DNA of 64,000 nt from Methylobacterium sp. E-065 (GTDB lineage Bacteria > Pseudomonadota > Alphaproteobacteria > Rhizobiales > Beijerinckiaceae): NCBI RefSeq assembly GCF_022829605.1, contig NZ_JAKSYD010000253.1, positions 140,200-204,199 of the forward strand. Direction: 5' to 3'. The notes beneath the pieces were generated by a model. The model did no database searches. It was not told the DNA's origin and worked only from the letters and a program-made list of their open reading frames with translations. A program made the translations under genes and the position numbers. Below are positions 1 through 8,187 of the stretch, one piece after another (position 1 is the stretch's first letter; every line of letters begins with the position of its first letter).

Positions 1-413
1 TCCTGGTCCAAGCTGGCGTAGAGCGGCTGCGACGCGTCGGCGAGCTTGCGCAGGGCTTCGCCACGGGCGGTCGCGGTGTCCGCCATGGCCCGCAAGGCTG
101 CGGGGGCATCGTCGGCCAGTTTCGGCCGGTTGCGCATCGCCTCGCGGCGCTGCTGGCGCAGCGTGGCCATATCGCGGATCGCGGATTCCACTGGCGGCCA
201 CAGCTTCTCCTGATCGGCATTGAGCTTCAAGCCGGCATGGAGCGCGGCGATCCGGGCATCCGTGAACGCCGCCCGGTCCTCGGGACTCAGCGCGCTCCAC
301 CGGCCATGCCCGCGGACCCCGTCCATCCCATGATCGCGGGCGATTGCCGCGCCGGTCAGCCCAAGGCCGAGGGCACCGGTGACGAGGAGTGCGGCTCTCA
401 AACGTCGGGACAT
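1..413 (-). CDS. Spy/CpxP-like LTXXQ-family periplasmic protein (3' end outside window)
   Basis: Reading leftwards from the ATG at 413, the frame stays open to the window edge, so at least 137 residues are present and the C-terminus is missing. The start has a typical signal peptide (MSRRLRAALLVTGALGLGL, then an A-rich cleavage region) followed by a helical, Arg/Ala-rich protein. The segment LSPEDRAAFTDARIAALHAG followed by LKLNADQEKLWPPVE matches the LTXXQ/Spy-CpxP family, small periplasmic helical proteins related to chaperones and metal or envelope-stress sensors. It is divergent from the zinc-binding-protein gene, and a Zur-like palindrome lies between the two. The family call is by recognition; its chaperone role here is inferred. 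Confidence 0.75.
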   Translation of the reverse strand, partial: MSRRLRAALLVTGALGLGLTGAAIARDHGMDGVRGHGRWSALSPEDRAAFTDARIAALHAGLKLNADQEKLWPPVESAIRDMATLRQQRREAMRNRPKLADDAPAALRAMADTATARGEALRKLADASQPLYASLDQ

Positions 414-508
414 GGAAACCTCCGTCTCACACGCGGGGCATCGGCAGGTCCGCCGCCAGGATGCCCGGTGACGCCTATCGAATGCCGGGCGTGTATCCCG
501 CTTGTGTA

Positions 509-523
509 TGTAACATTGTTACA
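509..523. promoter_or_regulatory. Zur-like operator palindrome upstream of znuA-like gene
   Basis: TGTAAC-ATT-GTTACA is a perfect 6-3-6 inverted repeat in an A/T-rich patch, about 38 bases before the GTG start of the zinc-binding-protein gene and 95 bases before the divergent Spy-like gene. Spacing, symmetry and sequence resemble alphaproteobacterial Zur boxes (TGTTATA-N-TATAACA type). Binding by Zur is inferred. Confidence 0.55.
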
Positions 524-560
524 CTACTGGCCTGCGCGGACGTGAGTGGGAGCTGAGACC

Positions 561-1517
561 GTGCGTGGGATGGCGGAAACGATGCGGATTGCGATCCGCG
601 CATGGGCCGGCTTTGCGATCCTGGCCCTCATCCTCGCGGTTCCGGCTCGGGCAGCGCCGGAGGCGAGCCCGGTCCGGGCGGTGGCGAGCTTCTCGATCCT
701 GGGCGATCTGGTCCGGGCCGTCGGCGGCACGCGCGTGGTCGTCTCGACGCTGGTCGGGCCCAACTCCGACGCCCATGGCTTCAGCCCGACCCCGGCCGAT
801 GCCCGCAAGCTCGCCGAGGCCGACATCGTGTTCGTCAACGGCCTCGGATTGGAGGGCTGGTTCGACCGGTTGATCCGGGCCTCCGGCACCCGCGCGCCGG
901 TGGTGGTGGCCTCCGCGGGGGTGACGCCGATCCCCGCCCAGGACGAGCACGCCCATGGAGCGGGCGGGCACGATCACGGCGACCATGCGGTCGATCCGCA
1001 TGCCTGGCAGAGCGTCGCCAACGTGCGGATCTACGTCGCCAATATCTGCGACGGCCTCGCCAAGGTCGATCCGGCCCATGCCGCTGCCTACCGGGACGCG
1101 GCTGCCGCCTACATCGCCGAGCTCGACGCCCTGGAGCGGGCGGTGCGCGCCACGATCGACGGCATCCCGCCGGACCGCCGCCGGATCATCACGACCCACG
1201 ATGCCTTCGGGTACTTCGCGGCGGCTTACGGTTTGCGGTTCGTGGCACCCCAAGGCGTCTCGACCGACAGCGAGGCCAGCCCGCGCGACGTGGCGGCGAT
1301 CATCCGGCAGATCCGCCAGGACCGCATCCCCGCCGTGTTTCTGGAGAACGTCAGCGATCCCCGCCAAATGGAACAGATCGCCCGGGAGAGCGGTGCCCGG
1401 ATCGGCGGCAAGGTCTATTCCGATGCGCTCTCGGGGCCCGACGGCTCGGCACCGACCTACCTGGACATGATGCGCGCGAACCTGCGCGCCTTCGCGGCGG
1501 CGTTGGGGGCGGGCTGA
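561..1517 (+). CDS. znuA: Zinc/manganese ABC transporter substrate-binding protein (ZnuA/AztC-like)
   Basis: This is a periplasmic cluster A-I (TroA-like) solute-binding protein that delivers zinc, or possibly manganese, to an ABC permease. A signal peptide ends near ARA-AP. Counting from the GTG at 561, ligands fall at H72 (SDAHGFSPT), H147 (DPHAWQ), H213 (TTHDAFGYF) and D288 (YSDALS). The third ligand is His where manganese proteins such as PsaA have Glu, which favours zinc. A His-rich loop (residues 130-142) precedes H147, as in zinc-type members. GTG 561 was chosen because GGGAG lies 8 bases upstream; ATG 570 and ATG 582 are also possible. No permease or ATPase gene adjoins it, so its partners must be encoded elsewhere. 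Confidence 0.85.
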   Translation: MRGMAETMRIAIRAWAGFAILALILAVPARAAPEASPVRAVASFSILGDLVRAVGGTRVVVSTLVGPNSDAHGFSPTPADARKLAEADIVFVNGLGLEGWFDRLIRASGTRAPVVVASAGVTPIPAQDEHAHGAGGHDHGDHAVDPHAWQSVANVRIYVANICDGLAKVDPAHAAAYRDAAAAYIAELDALERAVRATIDGIPPDRRRIITTHDAFGYFAAAYGLRFVAPQGVSTDSEASPRDVAAIIRQIRQDRIPAVFLENVSDPRQMEQIARESGARIGGKVYSDALSGPDGSAPTYLDMMRANLRAFAAALGAG

Positions 1518-1666
1518 GATCTCGACCGCGGGGCGACGGGCATGACATAGCGTAAACTGGCGGTTAAGAGGCCCCCTCTAGCCTTACGTAACGGGTGCCA
1601 GCCGATCCTCGTCCGCGAGGGCTCAGGGCCGTGGGGCCTTGTCGGATCGCGCAGCTCGGAGATCGC

Positions 1667-3415
1667 GTGGCTTGGGGGCCTGACCGCTGGCGCTTCTATC
1701 GGCTCGTCGCGCGCGAGGCCGCGCGCGCGATCCGTGCGGCCGCCGCCAGCCTGACGGCGTCCCCCGACATCCTCGCCCGGATGCGGGTGACCGGGCTCGT
1801 GATCGCCCCCCAGGATCTGCGCACCTCCGACGCAACCTTCGCGGACGACATCTACGCGGGGCTGTTCGTCTTCGCCGGGCGGTCGCTCGCGGCGAGCGGC
1901 GGCTCGCCGTTCGACTATGCGCCTCCCTCTCCGGAATGGGCCGACGAGCTCTACGGTTTCGGCTGGCTGCGCCATCTGCGCGCCGCCGACACGGCGCTGG
2001 CCCGGGCCAATGCCCGCGCCTTCGTGGCCGATTTCATCGCCGGGCGGGGCGACCCGATTCTGGCCCGCCAGACACCGGTGGCGGCGCGGCGGCTGATCTC
2101 GTTCCTCTGTCAGTCGCCCCTCGTGCTGGAGGGCGCAGACCATGCGTTCTACCAGAGCTTCCTCAAGGCGATCGCCCGCAACGCGCAACAGCTGGAGCGC
2201 GATCTGCGGCGGGGCGTGCCGCCGCAATGGCGCCTGAACGCCGCCGTTGCGCTCTGCTACGCGGGCCTGTGCTGCGACGGGATCCAGCCGATCCTTCGGC
2301 GGGCGACCCGGGTCCTGTCGCGGGAGCTCGACCGTCAGATCCTCACCGACGGCGGCCATCGCTCGCGCGATCCGCGCTTCGCCATGGAGCTGCTCCTCGA
2401 CCTGTTGCCGCTGCGCCAGAGCTATCTGAGCCGCAGCGTCGAGCCGCCGGTGGCGCTCCTGGGGGCGATCGACCGGATGCTGCCGCTCCTGCGGCTCCTG
2501 CGCCACCCGGACGCCTCGCTCAGCCATTTCAACGGCATGGGCGCCACCGACGCGGACCACCTTGCCACCCTGCTGATCTATGACGGCGCCCTAGCCCAGC
2601 CGCTGATGCATGCCCCGAATTCCGGCTACGAGCGGCTGGAGGGCGCCCGGATCGTGATCGTCGCCGATGTCGGCGCGAGCCCGCCGTTGCCGTACTCGGT
2701 TAATGCCGGGGCGGGCTGCCTCGCCTTCGAGATGTCGAGCGGACCGCAGCGGATCGTGGTCAATTGCGGCCTGCCGGCGAGCGGGCCGGATCTGCGCCTC
2801 CTTGCCCGGTCGACGCCCGCGCATTCGACGGCCTCCGTGGCCCAGGCCTCTTCGTGCCGGTTCCTGACGCGCAGCGGCTGGTGGGGCGAGCGCCAGGTCG
2901 CCGACTGGTTGATCCGGCGGCGCGGATCCGTGGTTCTGAGCGGCCCGACCGCCGTCGCGGCCGAGCGGGCCGAGGATGCCGAGCGCGTCGTGCTGGCCGC
3001 CCGGCACGACGGCTTCGGCCCGGATTACGGGATCATCCACGAACGGCGCTGGGAGCTTGTCGCCACTGCGGCGCGCGTCGAGGGTCGGGACGCCTTCCTG
3101 CGCCAGGGCAAGGCCGGGAGCCGGGCACGCCGCCGCGCCCAGGATGTCGCGATCCGCTTCCACCTGCATCCCGGCATCGCCGTGCGCGGGGTGCCGGAAG
3201 GGCTCGAACTCACCTCGGCGCTCGGCGAGATCTGGCAGTTCCGCGCGGAAAATGCCGAGATCGCCCTGGAGGAGAGCGTGTACTTCTCCGGCCTGACCGG
3301 CCCGCGCCGGACCGACCAGATCGCGCTCCACCTGACCGTGTCGGAGGATGTCGAGGTGCGCTGGAGTTTCACGCGCCTCGCCTCGGCGCCGCTGCGGGGC
3401 GTCGCGCCGAGCTGA
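1667..3415 (+). CDS. Heparinase II/III family protein
   Basis: The product is about 582 residues and belongs to the heparinase II/III-like family of alphaproteobacteria, found just before purH in many Rhizobiales. The N-terminal half is an alpha-helical toroid-like domain (seen in YGFGWLRHLRAAD and HFNGMGATDADHL), and the C-terminal half is a beta-rich sandwich domain (segments around SYEIRL-like strands, then DGFGPDYGIIHERRW). Family members are polysaccharide lyases acting on uronic-acid glycans, but the substrate of this clade is unknown. GTG 1667 is preferred because CGGAGA lies 7 bases upstream and the product then begins like its relatives; an earlier GTG at 1595 is in frame but lacks a ribosome-binding site. 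It reads towards purH with a 70-base gap. Confidence 0.8.
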   Translation: MAWGPDRWRFYRLVAREAARAIRAAAASLTASPDILARMRVTGLVIAPQDLRTSDATFADDIYAGLFVFAGRSLAASGGSPFDYAPPSPEWADELYGFGWLRHLRAADTALARANARAFVADFIAGRGDPILARQTPVAARRLISFLCQSPLVLEGADHAFYQSFLKAIARNAQQLERDLRRGVPPQWRLNAAVALCYAGLCCDGIQPILRRATRVLSRELDRQILTDGGHRSRDPRFAMELLLDLLPLRQSYLSRSVEPPVALLGAIDRMLPLLRLLRHPDASLSHFNGMGATDADHLATLLIYDGALAQPLMHAPNSGYERLEGARIVIVADVGASPPLPYSVNAGAGCLAFEMSSGPQRIVVNCGLPASGPDLRLLARSTPAHSTASVAQASSCRFLTRSGWWGERQVADWLIRRRGSVVLSGPTAVAAERAEDAERVVLAARHDGFGPDYGIIHERRWELVATAARVEGRDAFLRQGKAGSRARRRAQDVAIRFHLHPGIAVRGVPEGLELTSALGEIWQFRAENAEIALEESVYFSGLTGPRRTDQIALHLTVSEDVEVRWSFTRLASAPLRGVAPS

Positions 3416-3485
3416 CGAGCGGCTGGCCCGGATCGCCGTTTCCGTGCTACCGCCCGAAAAAATCTCACGCTTTCGGCACGAAACC

Positions 3486-5084
3486 ATGGCGCACGATCAG
3501 GTGCGGGTCTCCCGCGCGCTCCTCTCGGTCTCCGACAAGACCGGACTCGTCGACTTTGCCCGGGCGCTCCAGGCGCGCGGAATCGCCCTGGTCTCGACCG
3601 GGGGCACCCATCGGGCGTTGCAGGAGGCCGGCCTCGCGGTGTCCGAGGTCGCCGACCTGACCGGCTTCCCCGAAATGATGGATGGGCGGGTCAAGACGCT
3701 GCATCCGGCGGTGCATGGTGGTCTGCTGGCGATTCGCGACAACCCGGAGCATCAGGCGGCCCTCGCCGCCCACGGGATCGGGGCGATCGACCTGCTCGTC
3801 GTGAATCTCTATCCGTTCGAGGCGACGATCGCGGCCGACAAGCCGGACGCCGACTGCATCGAGAACATCGATGTCGGCGGCCCCGCGATGATCCGCGCGG
3901 CGGCCAAGAACCATGCCGACGTGGCGGTCGTCACCGACGTGGCCGACTACGCGTCCGTGCTCGCCGCGCTGGAGGCCCATGACGGCGCGCTGGACGCGGA
4001 GCTGCGTCGGCGGCTGGCGCAGAAAGCCTTCGCCCGCACGGCGGCCTACGACGCGTCCATTGCCAACTGGATGGCCGGCCGCTTCGGTGCCGATGCGGCG
4101 GCGCCATTCCGCGCCTTCGGGGGCAGCCTCGGGCAGAGACTGCGCTACGGCGAGAACCCGCACCAGATTGCGGCCTTCTATCGGGCCCCGGGCAAACCCC
4201 GCTCGGGCGTCGCGACCGCGCGCCAGCTCCAGGGCAAGGAGCTGTCCTACAACAACTTCAACGACACGGATGCCGCCTACGAGTGCGTCGCGGAGTTCGA
4301 TCCCGCCCGCGCCGCCGCGGTGGCGATCATCAAGCACGCCAACCCTTGCGGCGTCGCCGAGGGGGCGAGCCTGCTCGAGGCCTACGAGCGCGCCCTGAGC
4401 TGTGATCCGACCTCGGCCTTCGGCGGCATCGTGGCGCTCAACCGGACGCTCGACGCGGAGGCGGCTGCGAAGATCGTGGAGATCTTCACCGAGGTGATCA
4501 TCGCGCCGGATGCGACGCCCGAGGCCGCCGCGATCGTGGCCGGCAAGAAGAACCTCCGGCTCCTCCTGGCCGGCAGCCTGCCTGATCCGCGGGCGCCCGG
4601 CGAGGTCGTGCGGTCGCTGGCCGGCGGGCTGCTGGTCCAGGGCCGCGACGCGGCCGTGGTCGACGACATGCCGCTTCAGGTCGTCACCAAGCGCGCGCCG
4701 AGCGAGGCGGAACTCGCCGATCTGCGCTTCGCCTACCGGGTCGCCAAGCATGTGAAGTCCAACGCCATCGTGTACGTGAAGGGCGGTGCGACGGTAGGGA
4801 TCGGGGCCGGGCAGATGTCGCGGGTCGATTCCTCGCGGATCGCCGCCTGGAAGACCGCGGAGGGCGCCAAGCGCCTCGGCCTGTCCGAGAGCCTCGCCGT
4901 GGGCTCCGTGGTGGCGTCGGACGCGTTCTTTCCCTTCGCGGATGGCCTGATGGCGGCGGCGGAGGCGGGGGCTACGGCGGTGATCCAGCCCGGCGGTTCG
5001 ATGCGCGATTCGGATGTGATCGCCGCGGCCGATGCGGCCGGCCTTGCCATGGTGTTCACCGGACACCGCCACTTCCGGCACTGA
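3486..5084 (+). CDS. purH: Bifunctional AICAR formyltransferase / IMP cyclohydrolase
   Basis: PurH catalyses the last two steps of de novo IMP synthesis: formyl transfer from 10-formyl-THF to AICAR, then ring closure. The 532-residue product starts with the IMP cyclohydrolase domain (SVSDKTGLVDFARAL, STGGTHRAL, MMDGRVKTLHP) and continues with the AICAR transformylase domain, whose Lys-His catalytic pair lies in IIKHANPCG near the middle of the protein. The C-terminus PGGSMRDSDVI and MVFTGHRHFRH is typical. ATG 3486 gives the conserved start MAHDQVRVSRALLSVSDK; the frame extends further upstream but without homology. purB and purA are in the same window but in a separate cluster. The identification is secure. 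Confidence 0.97.
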   Translation: MAHDQVRVSRALLSVSDKTGLVDFARALQARGIALVSTGGTHRALQEAGLAVSEVADLTGFPEMMDGRVKTLHPAVHGGLLAIRDNPEHQAALAAHGIGAIDLLVVNLYPFEATIAADKPDADCIENIDVGGPAMIRAAAKNHADVAVVTDVADYASVLAALEAHDGALDAELRRRLAQKAFARTAAYDASIANWMAGRFGADAAAPFRAFGGSLGQRLRYGENPHQIAAFYRAPGKPRSGVATARQLQGKELSYNNFNDTDAAYECVAEFDPARAAAVAIIKHANPCGVAEGASLLEAYERALSCDPTSAFGGIVALNRTLDAEAAAKIVEIFTEVIIAPDATPEAAAIVAGKKNLRLLLAGSLPDPRAPGEVVRSLAGGLLVQGRDAAVVDDMPLQVVTKRAPSEAELADLRFAYRVAKHVKSNAIVYVKGGATVGIGAGQMSRVDSSRIAAWKTAEGAKRLGLSESLAVGSVVASDAFFPFADGLMAAAEAGATAVIQPGGSMRDSDVIAAADAAGLAMVFTGHRHFRH

Positions 5085-5430
5085 CAGGCCGAGAAGCCGC
5101 GCACGATTCAGGCGAAGCCGACCGCACCCGCCGCGTTAACGATGGTGCCAGATTGGTTGCCGCGAATCGATTGTCGTACGGCCGCGTGGCCGCCGCGTGT
5201 CATCTGATCTCGGCCAATTCTCTGTTGCGAGGGATATAAAATCCAGAAGAATCGCCGATCCAATTAAAATTTCAAAGTCTACTCGGACGGAACCGTTAGG
5301 CGGAATGTAGATAAGTTGCCCGGGCCGCACCGGGGTTGATGTCGGAACTTCAGCACGTCATCATCGATCGGACTGATGCAGGAGGATTGCGCGCAGCATC
5401 TCCTCGAACGGATCCGATCTGGGTGGCGCG
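5085..5430. other. Intergenic region after purH
   Basis: This 346-base stretch is noticeably richer in A/T than its neighbours from about 5200 on. I see no tRNA, strong terminator or convincing coding frame. A 64-codon minus frame (5136-5330) has no ribosome-binding site and no recognisable protein character. Confidence 0.5.
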
Positions 5431-5661
5431 ATGCTGGTGGCCGTGATGTTGTTCGGAGTGGGGTGGCTGGTCGGCCGAACCTATACAGTGGTCGTCCTTG
5501 CCATGACGTCGACGGTCATCATGGTCACGGCATCGGCTATCTTCATCACGACCTTCGGTTTTGATGTGCTTCATACGCTGATCACACTCGGTTACCTCGG
5601 TGCGCATCAATCCGGCTACCTGCTCGGCGCGTTCATGAGTGGCTACCAGCACGACAGCTGA
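5431..5661 (+). CDS. Putative small membrane protein (hypothetical)
   Basis: The product is 76 residues with two hydrophobic segments: about residues 2-36 (VAVMLFGVGWLV and VVVLAMTSTVIMVTASAIFI) and a weaker one near residues 45-68. Charged residues are nearly absent, as expected for an integral membrane peptide. The only hint of a ribosome-binding site is GGGTGG just before ATG 5431; ATG 5446 is an alternative start. It lies in an AT-richer gap between purH and the acetate-related transporter block and has no obvious operon partner. I do not recognise a family. It may be a real orphan small protein or a chance hydrophobic frame. Confidence 0.45.
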   Translation: MLVAVMLFGVGWLVGRTYTVVVLAMTSTVIMVTASAIFITTFGFDVLHTLITLGYLGAHQSGYLLGAFMSGYQHDS

Positions 5662-5676
5662 CCGCATATCCGCCGA

Positions 5677-5871
5677 TCACCACCACCAGACCGGACGTCC
5701 GGCATAGGTGTTGATCAGCAACCATAAGGCGATCGTCGCAGACGGCCACAAAAGCACCAGTAGAGCAGGTGGTTTGGTCCCCGGTTTACGGCGGTGCGAT
5801 GTCGAGGTGAGGTTAACCATCTGAACTCTGAAATCGTTTTGATCGGGCGTGCCATTACGGTTGGAGACCAT
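5677..5871 (-). CDS. Putative small single-span membrane protein (hypothetical)
   Basis: This frame encodes 64 residues. The N-terminal half is polar (MVSNRNGTPDQNDF...), a basic stretch HRRKPGTKP follows, and then comes one hydrophobic segment PALLVLLWPSATIALWLLI ending in an aromatic tail (GRPVWWW). Basic residues before the helix suggest an N-in topology. It is convergent with the 5431-5661 frame, only 15 bases away. The ribosome-binding site is poor and no family is recognised. The protein-like layout supports it, but the locus is AT-rich and weakly constrained. Confidence 0.4.
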   Translation of the reverse strand: MVSNRNGTPDQNDFRVQMVNLTSTSHRRKPGTKPPALLVLLWPSATIALWLLINTYAGRPVWWW

Positions 5872-6169
5872 ACATGGTTACCTAAAATTATGGATTTAAA
5901 TGCCGAGACGTAGTCAACGCATCGCAGTACCGTGTTGCGTGTTGAAGTTCGAACGCACGATCTTTGCGCCGTTATATCGCATTCATGGCAGACTCCAAAA
6001 ATATTATCGGCGTGTATATTTTAGATAGCCGGCACTAAAATCAAAAGATCAAATCAATTCGACCCCTGTCAGCAAATTATTCGGTCTTCGAAGCTCGCCG
6101 CGCAGGCACGGCGGTTTTCGCGAGGCCGCTCGGCGCGCCGAGTGATGATCCGATTTGGCCGGGCACCGT
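5872..6169. other. AT-rich intergenic region
   Basis: This 298-base stretch has far more A/T than the rest of the window (for example around 5880-6060, with runs such as AAATTATGGATTTAAATG). No coding frame, tRNA or direct repeat is evident. It ends at the terminator of the MHS transporter gene. Confidence 0.5.
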
Positions 6170-6210
6170 TTCAAAACAAAAGCGCCCAGGCCGCGTGTGC
6201 GGCCTGGGCG
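6170..6210 (-). terminator. Rho-independent terminator of the MHS transporter gene
   Basis: A perfect 12-base stem (6183-6194 with 6199-6210, CGCCCAGGCCGC type) encloses a 4-base loop. On the minus strand it is followed by CTTTTGTTTTG, the expected T-rich tail. It lies 44 bases beyond the stop codon at 6254. Confidence 0.9.
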
Positions 6211-6253
6211 TCGCCGGCGCAGGTGGTGTCCGGGCGAGGCCCGATCCGGGTAA

Positions 6254-7936
6254 TCAGTCGTCCGCGAAGATATCGCGATCCTTGGTCTCCGGAACGAACA
6301 GGACTCCGATAATCACCGTCGCGACGGCGATGACGATCGGATACCAGAGGCCGAAGTAGATATCCCCGGTCTGGGCCACCATGGCGAAGGCGGTGGCCGG
6401 CAGCAGGCCCCCGAACCAGCCGTTGCCGATATGGTAGGGCAGGGACATCGAGGTGTAGCGGATCCGGGTCGGGAACAGCTCCACCAGCATGGCGGCGATC
6501 GGGCCGTAGACCATCGTGACGAACAGCACGAGGATGAACAGCAGGCCGATCACCTGCGCGACCTGCGGCCGGAAGATGTCGAACGGGCTCGCCATCTTCA
6601 CGATCTCCGGGTCACCGGCCTTCGGGTAGCCGGCCGCCTGGAGCGCGGCGGTCGTGGCCTTGTTGGCCTCGACATTGCCGCCCTGCGGGTAGGGGATCTC
6701 GGTGTCGTTGACCCGGATCGTGGCGGGCTGGCCGGCCGCACCGGCGGCGGTCGTGTAGCGCACCGAGGCCTTCGACAGGAAGTCGCGGGCGAGGTCGCAG
6801 GGCGCGCTGAACACCCGGGTCCCGACCGGATTGAACAGCGTCCCGCAGGCCGCCGGATCGGCCGTCACCGTCACCTTCACGGATTCGATGGCCGCCTCGA
6901 GCTTCGGATTGGCTGCCGAGGTAATGCCCTTGAAGACAGGGAAGAAGCTCGCCGCCGCGATCGCGCAGCCCGCCAGGATGATCACCTTGCGGCCGATCTT
7001 GTCGGACAGCCAGCCGAACACCACGAAGAAGCCGGTGCCGAGCAGCAGCGACCACGCGATCAGGAGGTTCGCCGTATAGCCATCGACCTTGAGGATCGAT
7101 TGCAGGAAGAACAGGGCGTAGAACTGGCCCGTGTACCAGACCACGCCCTGGCCGGCGACGAGCCCGAACAGGGCGATGACGGCGAACTTCGCGTTCCGCC
7201 ACTGGCCGAAGGCCTCCGTCAGCGGTGCCTTCGAGGTCTTGCCCTCGTCCTTCATTTTCTGGAAGGCCGGCGATTCGGACAGCTGGAGCCGGATCCACAC
7301 CGAGATGCCGAGCAGCAGCACCGAGACCAGGAACGGGATGCGCCAGCCCCATTCGGCAAAGGCCGCCTCGCCCGTGAAGCTGCGGGTCGCCAGGATCACC
7401 AGAAGCGACAGGAACAGGCCGAGCGTCGCCGTGGTCTGGATCCAGCTCGTGTAGAAGCCGCGCCGGCCGTTCGGCGCGTGCTCGGCCACGTAGGTCGCCG
7501 CGCCGCCATACTCGCCGCCGAGCGCCAGTCCCTGCGCCAGCCGGAGCACGATCAGGATGATCGGCGCCGCGATGCCGATCGTGGCGGCATTGGGCAGCAC
7601 GCCGACGATGAAGGTCGACAGGCCCATGATCAGGATCGTGATCAGGAAGGTGTACTTGCGCCCGACGAGGTCGCCGATGCGGCCGAACACCAGCGCGCCG
7701 AACGGCCGGACGATGAAGCCCGCCGCGAAGGCCAGCAGGGCGAAGATGTCCCGGGTCGCCGGCGGATAGGCCGAGAAGAACTGGGCGCCGATGATCGCGG
7801 CGAGCGAGCCGTAGAGATAGAAGTCGTACCACTCGAACACGGTGCCGAGTGAGGATGCGAAGATCACGCGCTTCTCGGCCGAACTCATCGGCCGTGCCGC
7901 CCCACCCGCCCGCGGGACTGCGGTTGCTACAGCCAT
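6254..7936 (-). CDS. MHS-family MFS transporter with large extracytoplasmic insertion
   Basis: This is a 560-residue major facilitator of the metabolite:H+ symporter group. Family marks are EWYDFYLYGSLAAI near residue 35, the RPFGALVFGRIGDLVGRK motif near 77-94, and GLALGGEYGGAATYVAEH near 137-153. Unlike 430-residue relatives, it carries an extra polar segment of about 115 residues (roughly 340-455) before the last helices, containing just two cysteines (C364, C380) that could form a disulfide outside the cytoplasm. ATG 7936 has a strong GGGGAGG site 7 bases upstream. It lies downstream of acs and actP, so a short-chain acid or other carboxylate is a plausible substrate, but this is inference from context. 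It has its own terminator and probably its own promoter. Confidence 0.88.
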   Translation of the reverse strand: MAVATAVPRAGGAARPMSSAEKRVIFASSLGTVFEWYDFYLYGSLAAIIGAQFFSAYPPATRDIFALLAFAAGFIVRPFGALVFGRIGDLVGRKYTFLITILIMGLSTFIVGVLPNAATIGIAAPIILIVLRLAQGLALGGEYGGAATYVAEHAPNGRRGFYTSWIQTTATLGLFLSLLVILATRSFTGEAAFAEWGWRIPFLVSVLLLGISVWIRLQLSESPAFQKMKDEGKTSKAPLTEAFGQWRNAKFAVIALFGLVAGQGVVWYTGQFYALFFLQSILKVDGYTANLLIAWSLLLGTGFFVVFGWLSDKIGRKVIILAGCAIAAASFFPVFKGITSAANPKLEAAIESVKVTVTADPAACGTLFNPVGTRVFSAPCDLARDFLSKASVRYTTAAGAAGQPATIRVNDTEIPYPQGGNVEANKATTAALQAAGYPKAGDPEIVKMASPFDIFRPQVAQVIGLLFILVLFVTMVYGPIAAMLVELFPTRIRYTSMSLPYHIGNGWFGGLLPATAFAMVAQTGDIYFGLWYPIVIAVATVIIGVLFVPETKDRDIFADD

Positions 7937-8136
7937 GGCCTAACCTCCCCAACACCATCTGCCTCCAGCGTTTCACCGGGGGCACGGGATGCGCTGCGCG
8001 TCCTCGCCTTGCGCGAGCTGCAGATCACCTATGCGTTATAGGAAGTGTAGCTGCGGTCAATTGGTAAAGCGATTGTGATCGCCGCCATCAACACGGCCGT
8101 CCGCGGATCGTCGCGCCGCTTGTCCTGAAACGAGGA

Positions 8137-8160
8137 AGGGCGCGGCCATAGCCGCGCCCT
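8137..8160 (-). terminator. Hairpin downstream of actP
   Basis: AGGGCGCGGC (8137-8146) pairs perfectly with 8151-8160 around a CATA loop, 28 bases past the actP stop codon. On the minus strand the following sequence has only short T runs, so it may be a weak terminator or an mRNA 3'-end stabilising hairpin. Confidence 0.6.
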
Positions 8161-8187
8161 CCGATGCTCATCCTATGGCGCGTGGGG

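Noticed and set aside
5136..5330. 64-codon minus-strand frame after purH
   Set aside because: No ribosome-binding site, no protein-like sequence, and it crosses a region with shifting composition.
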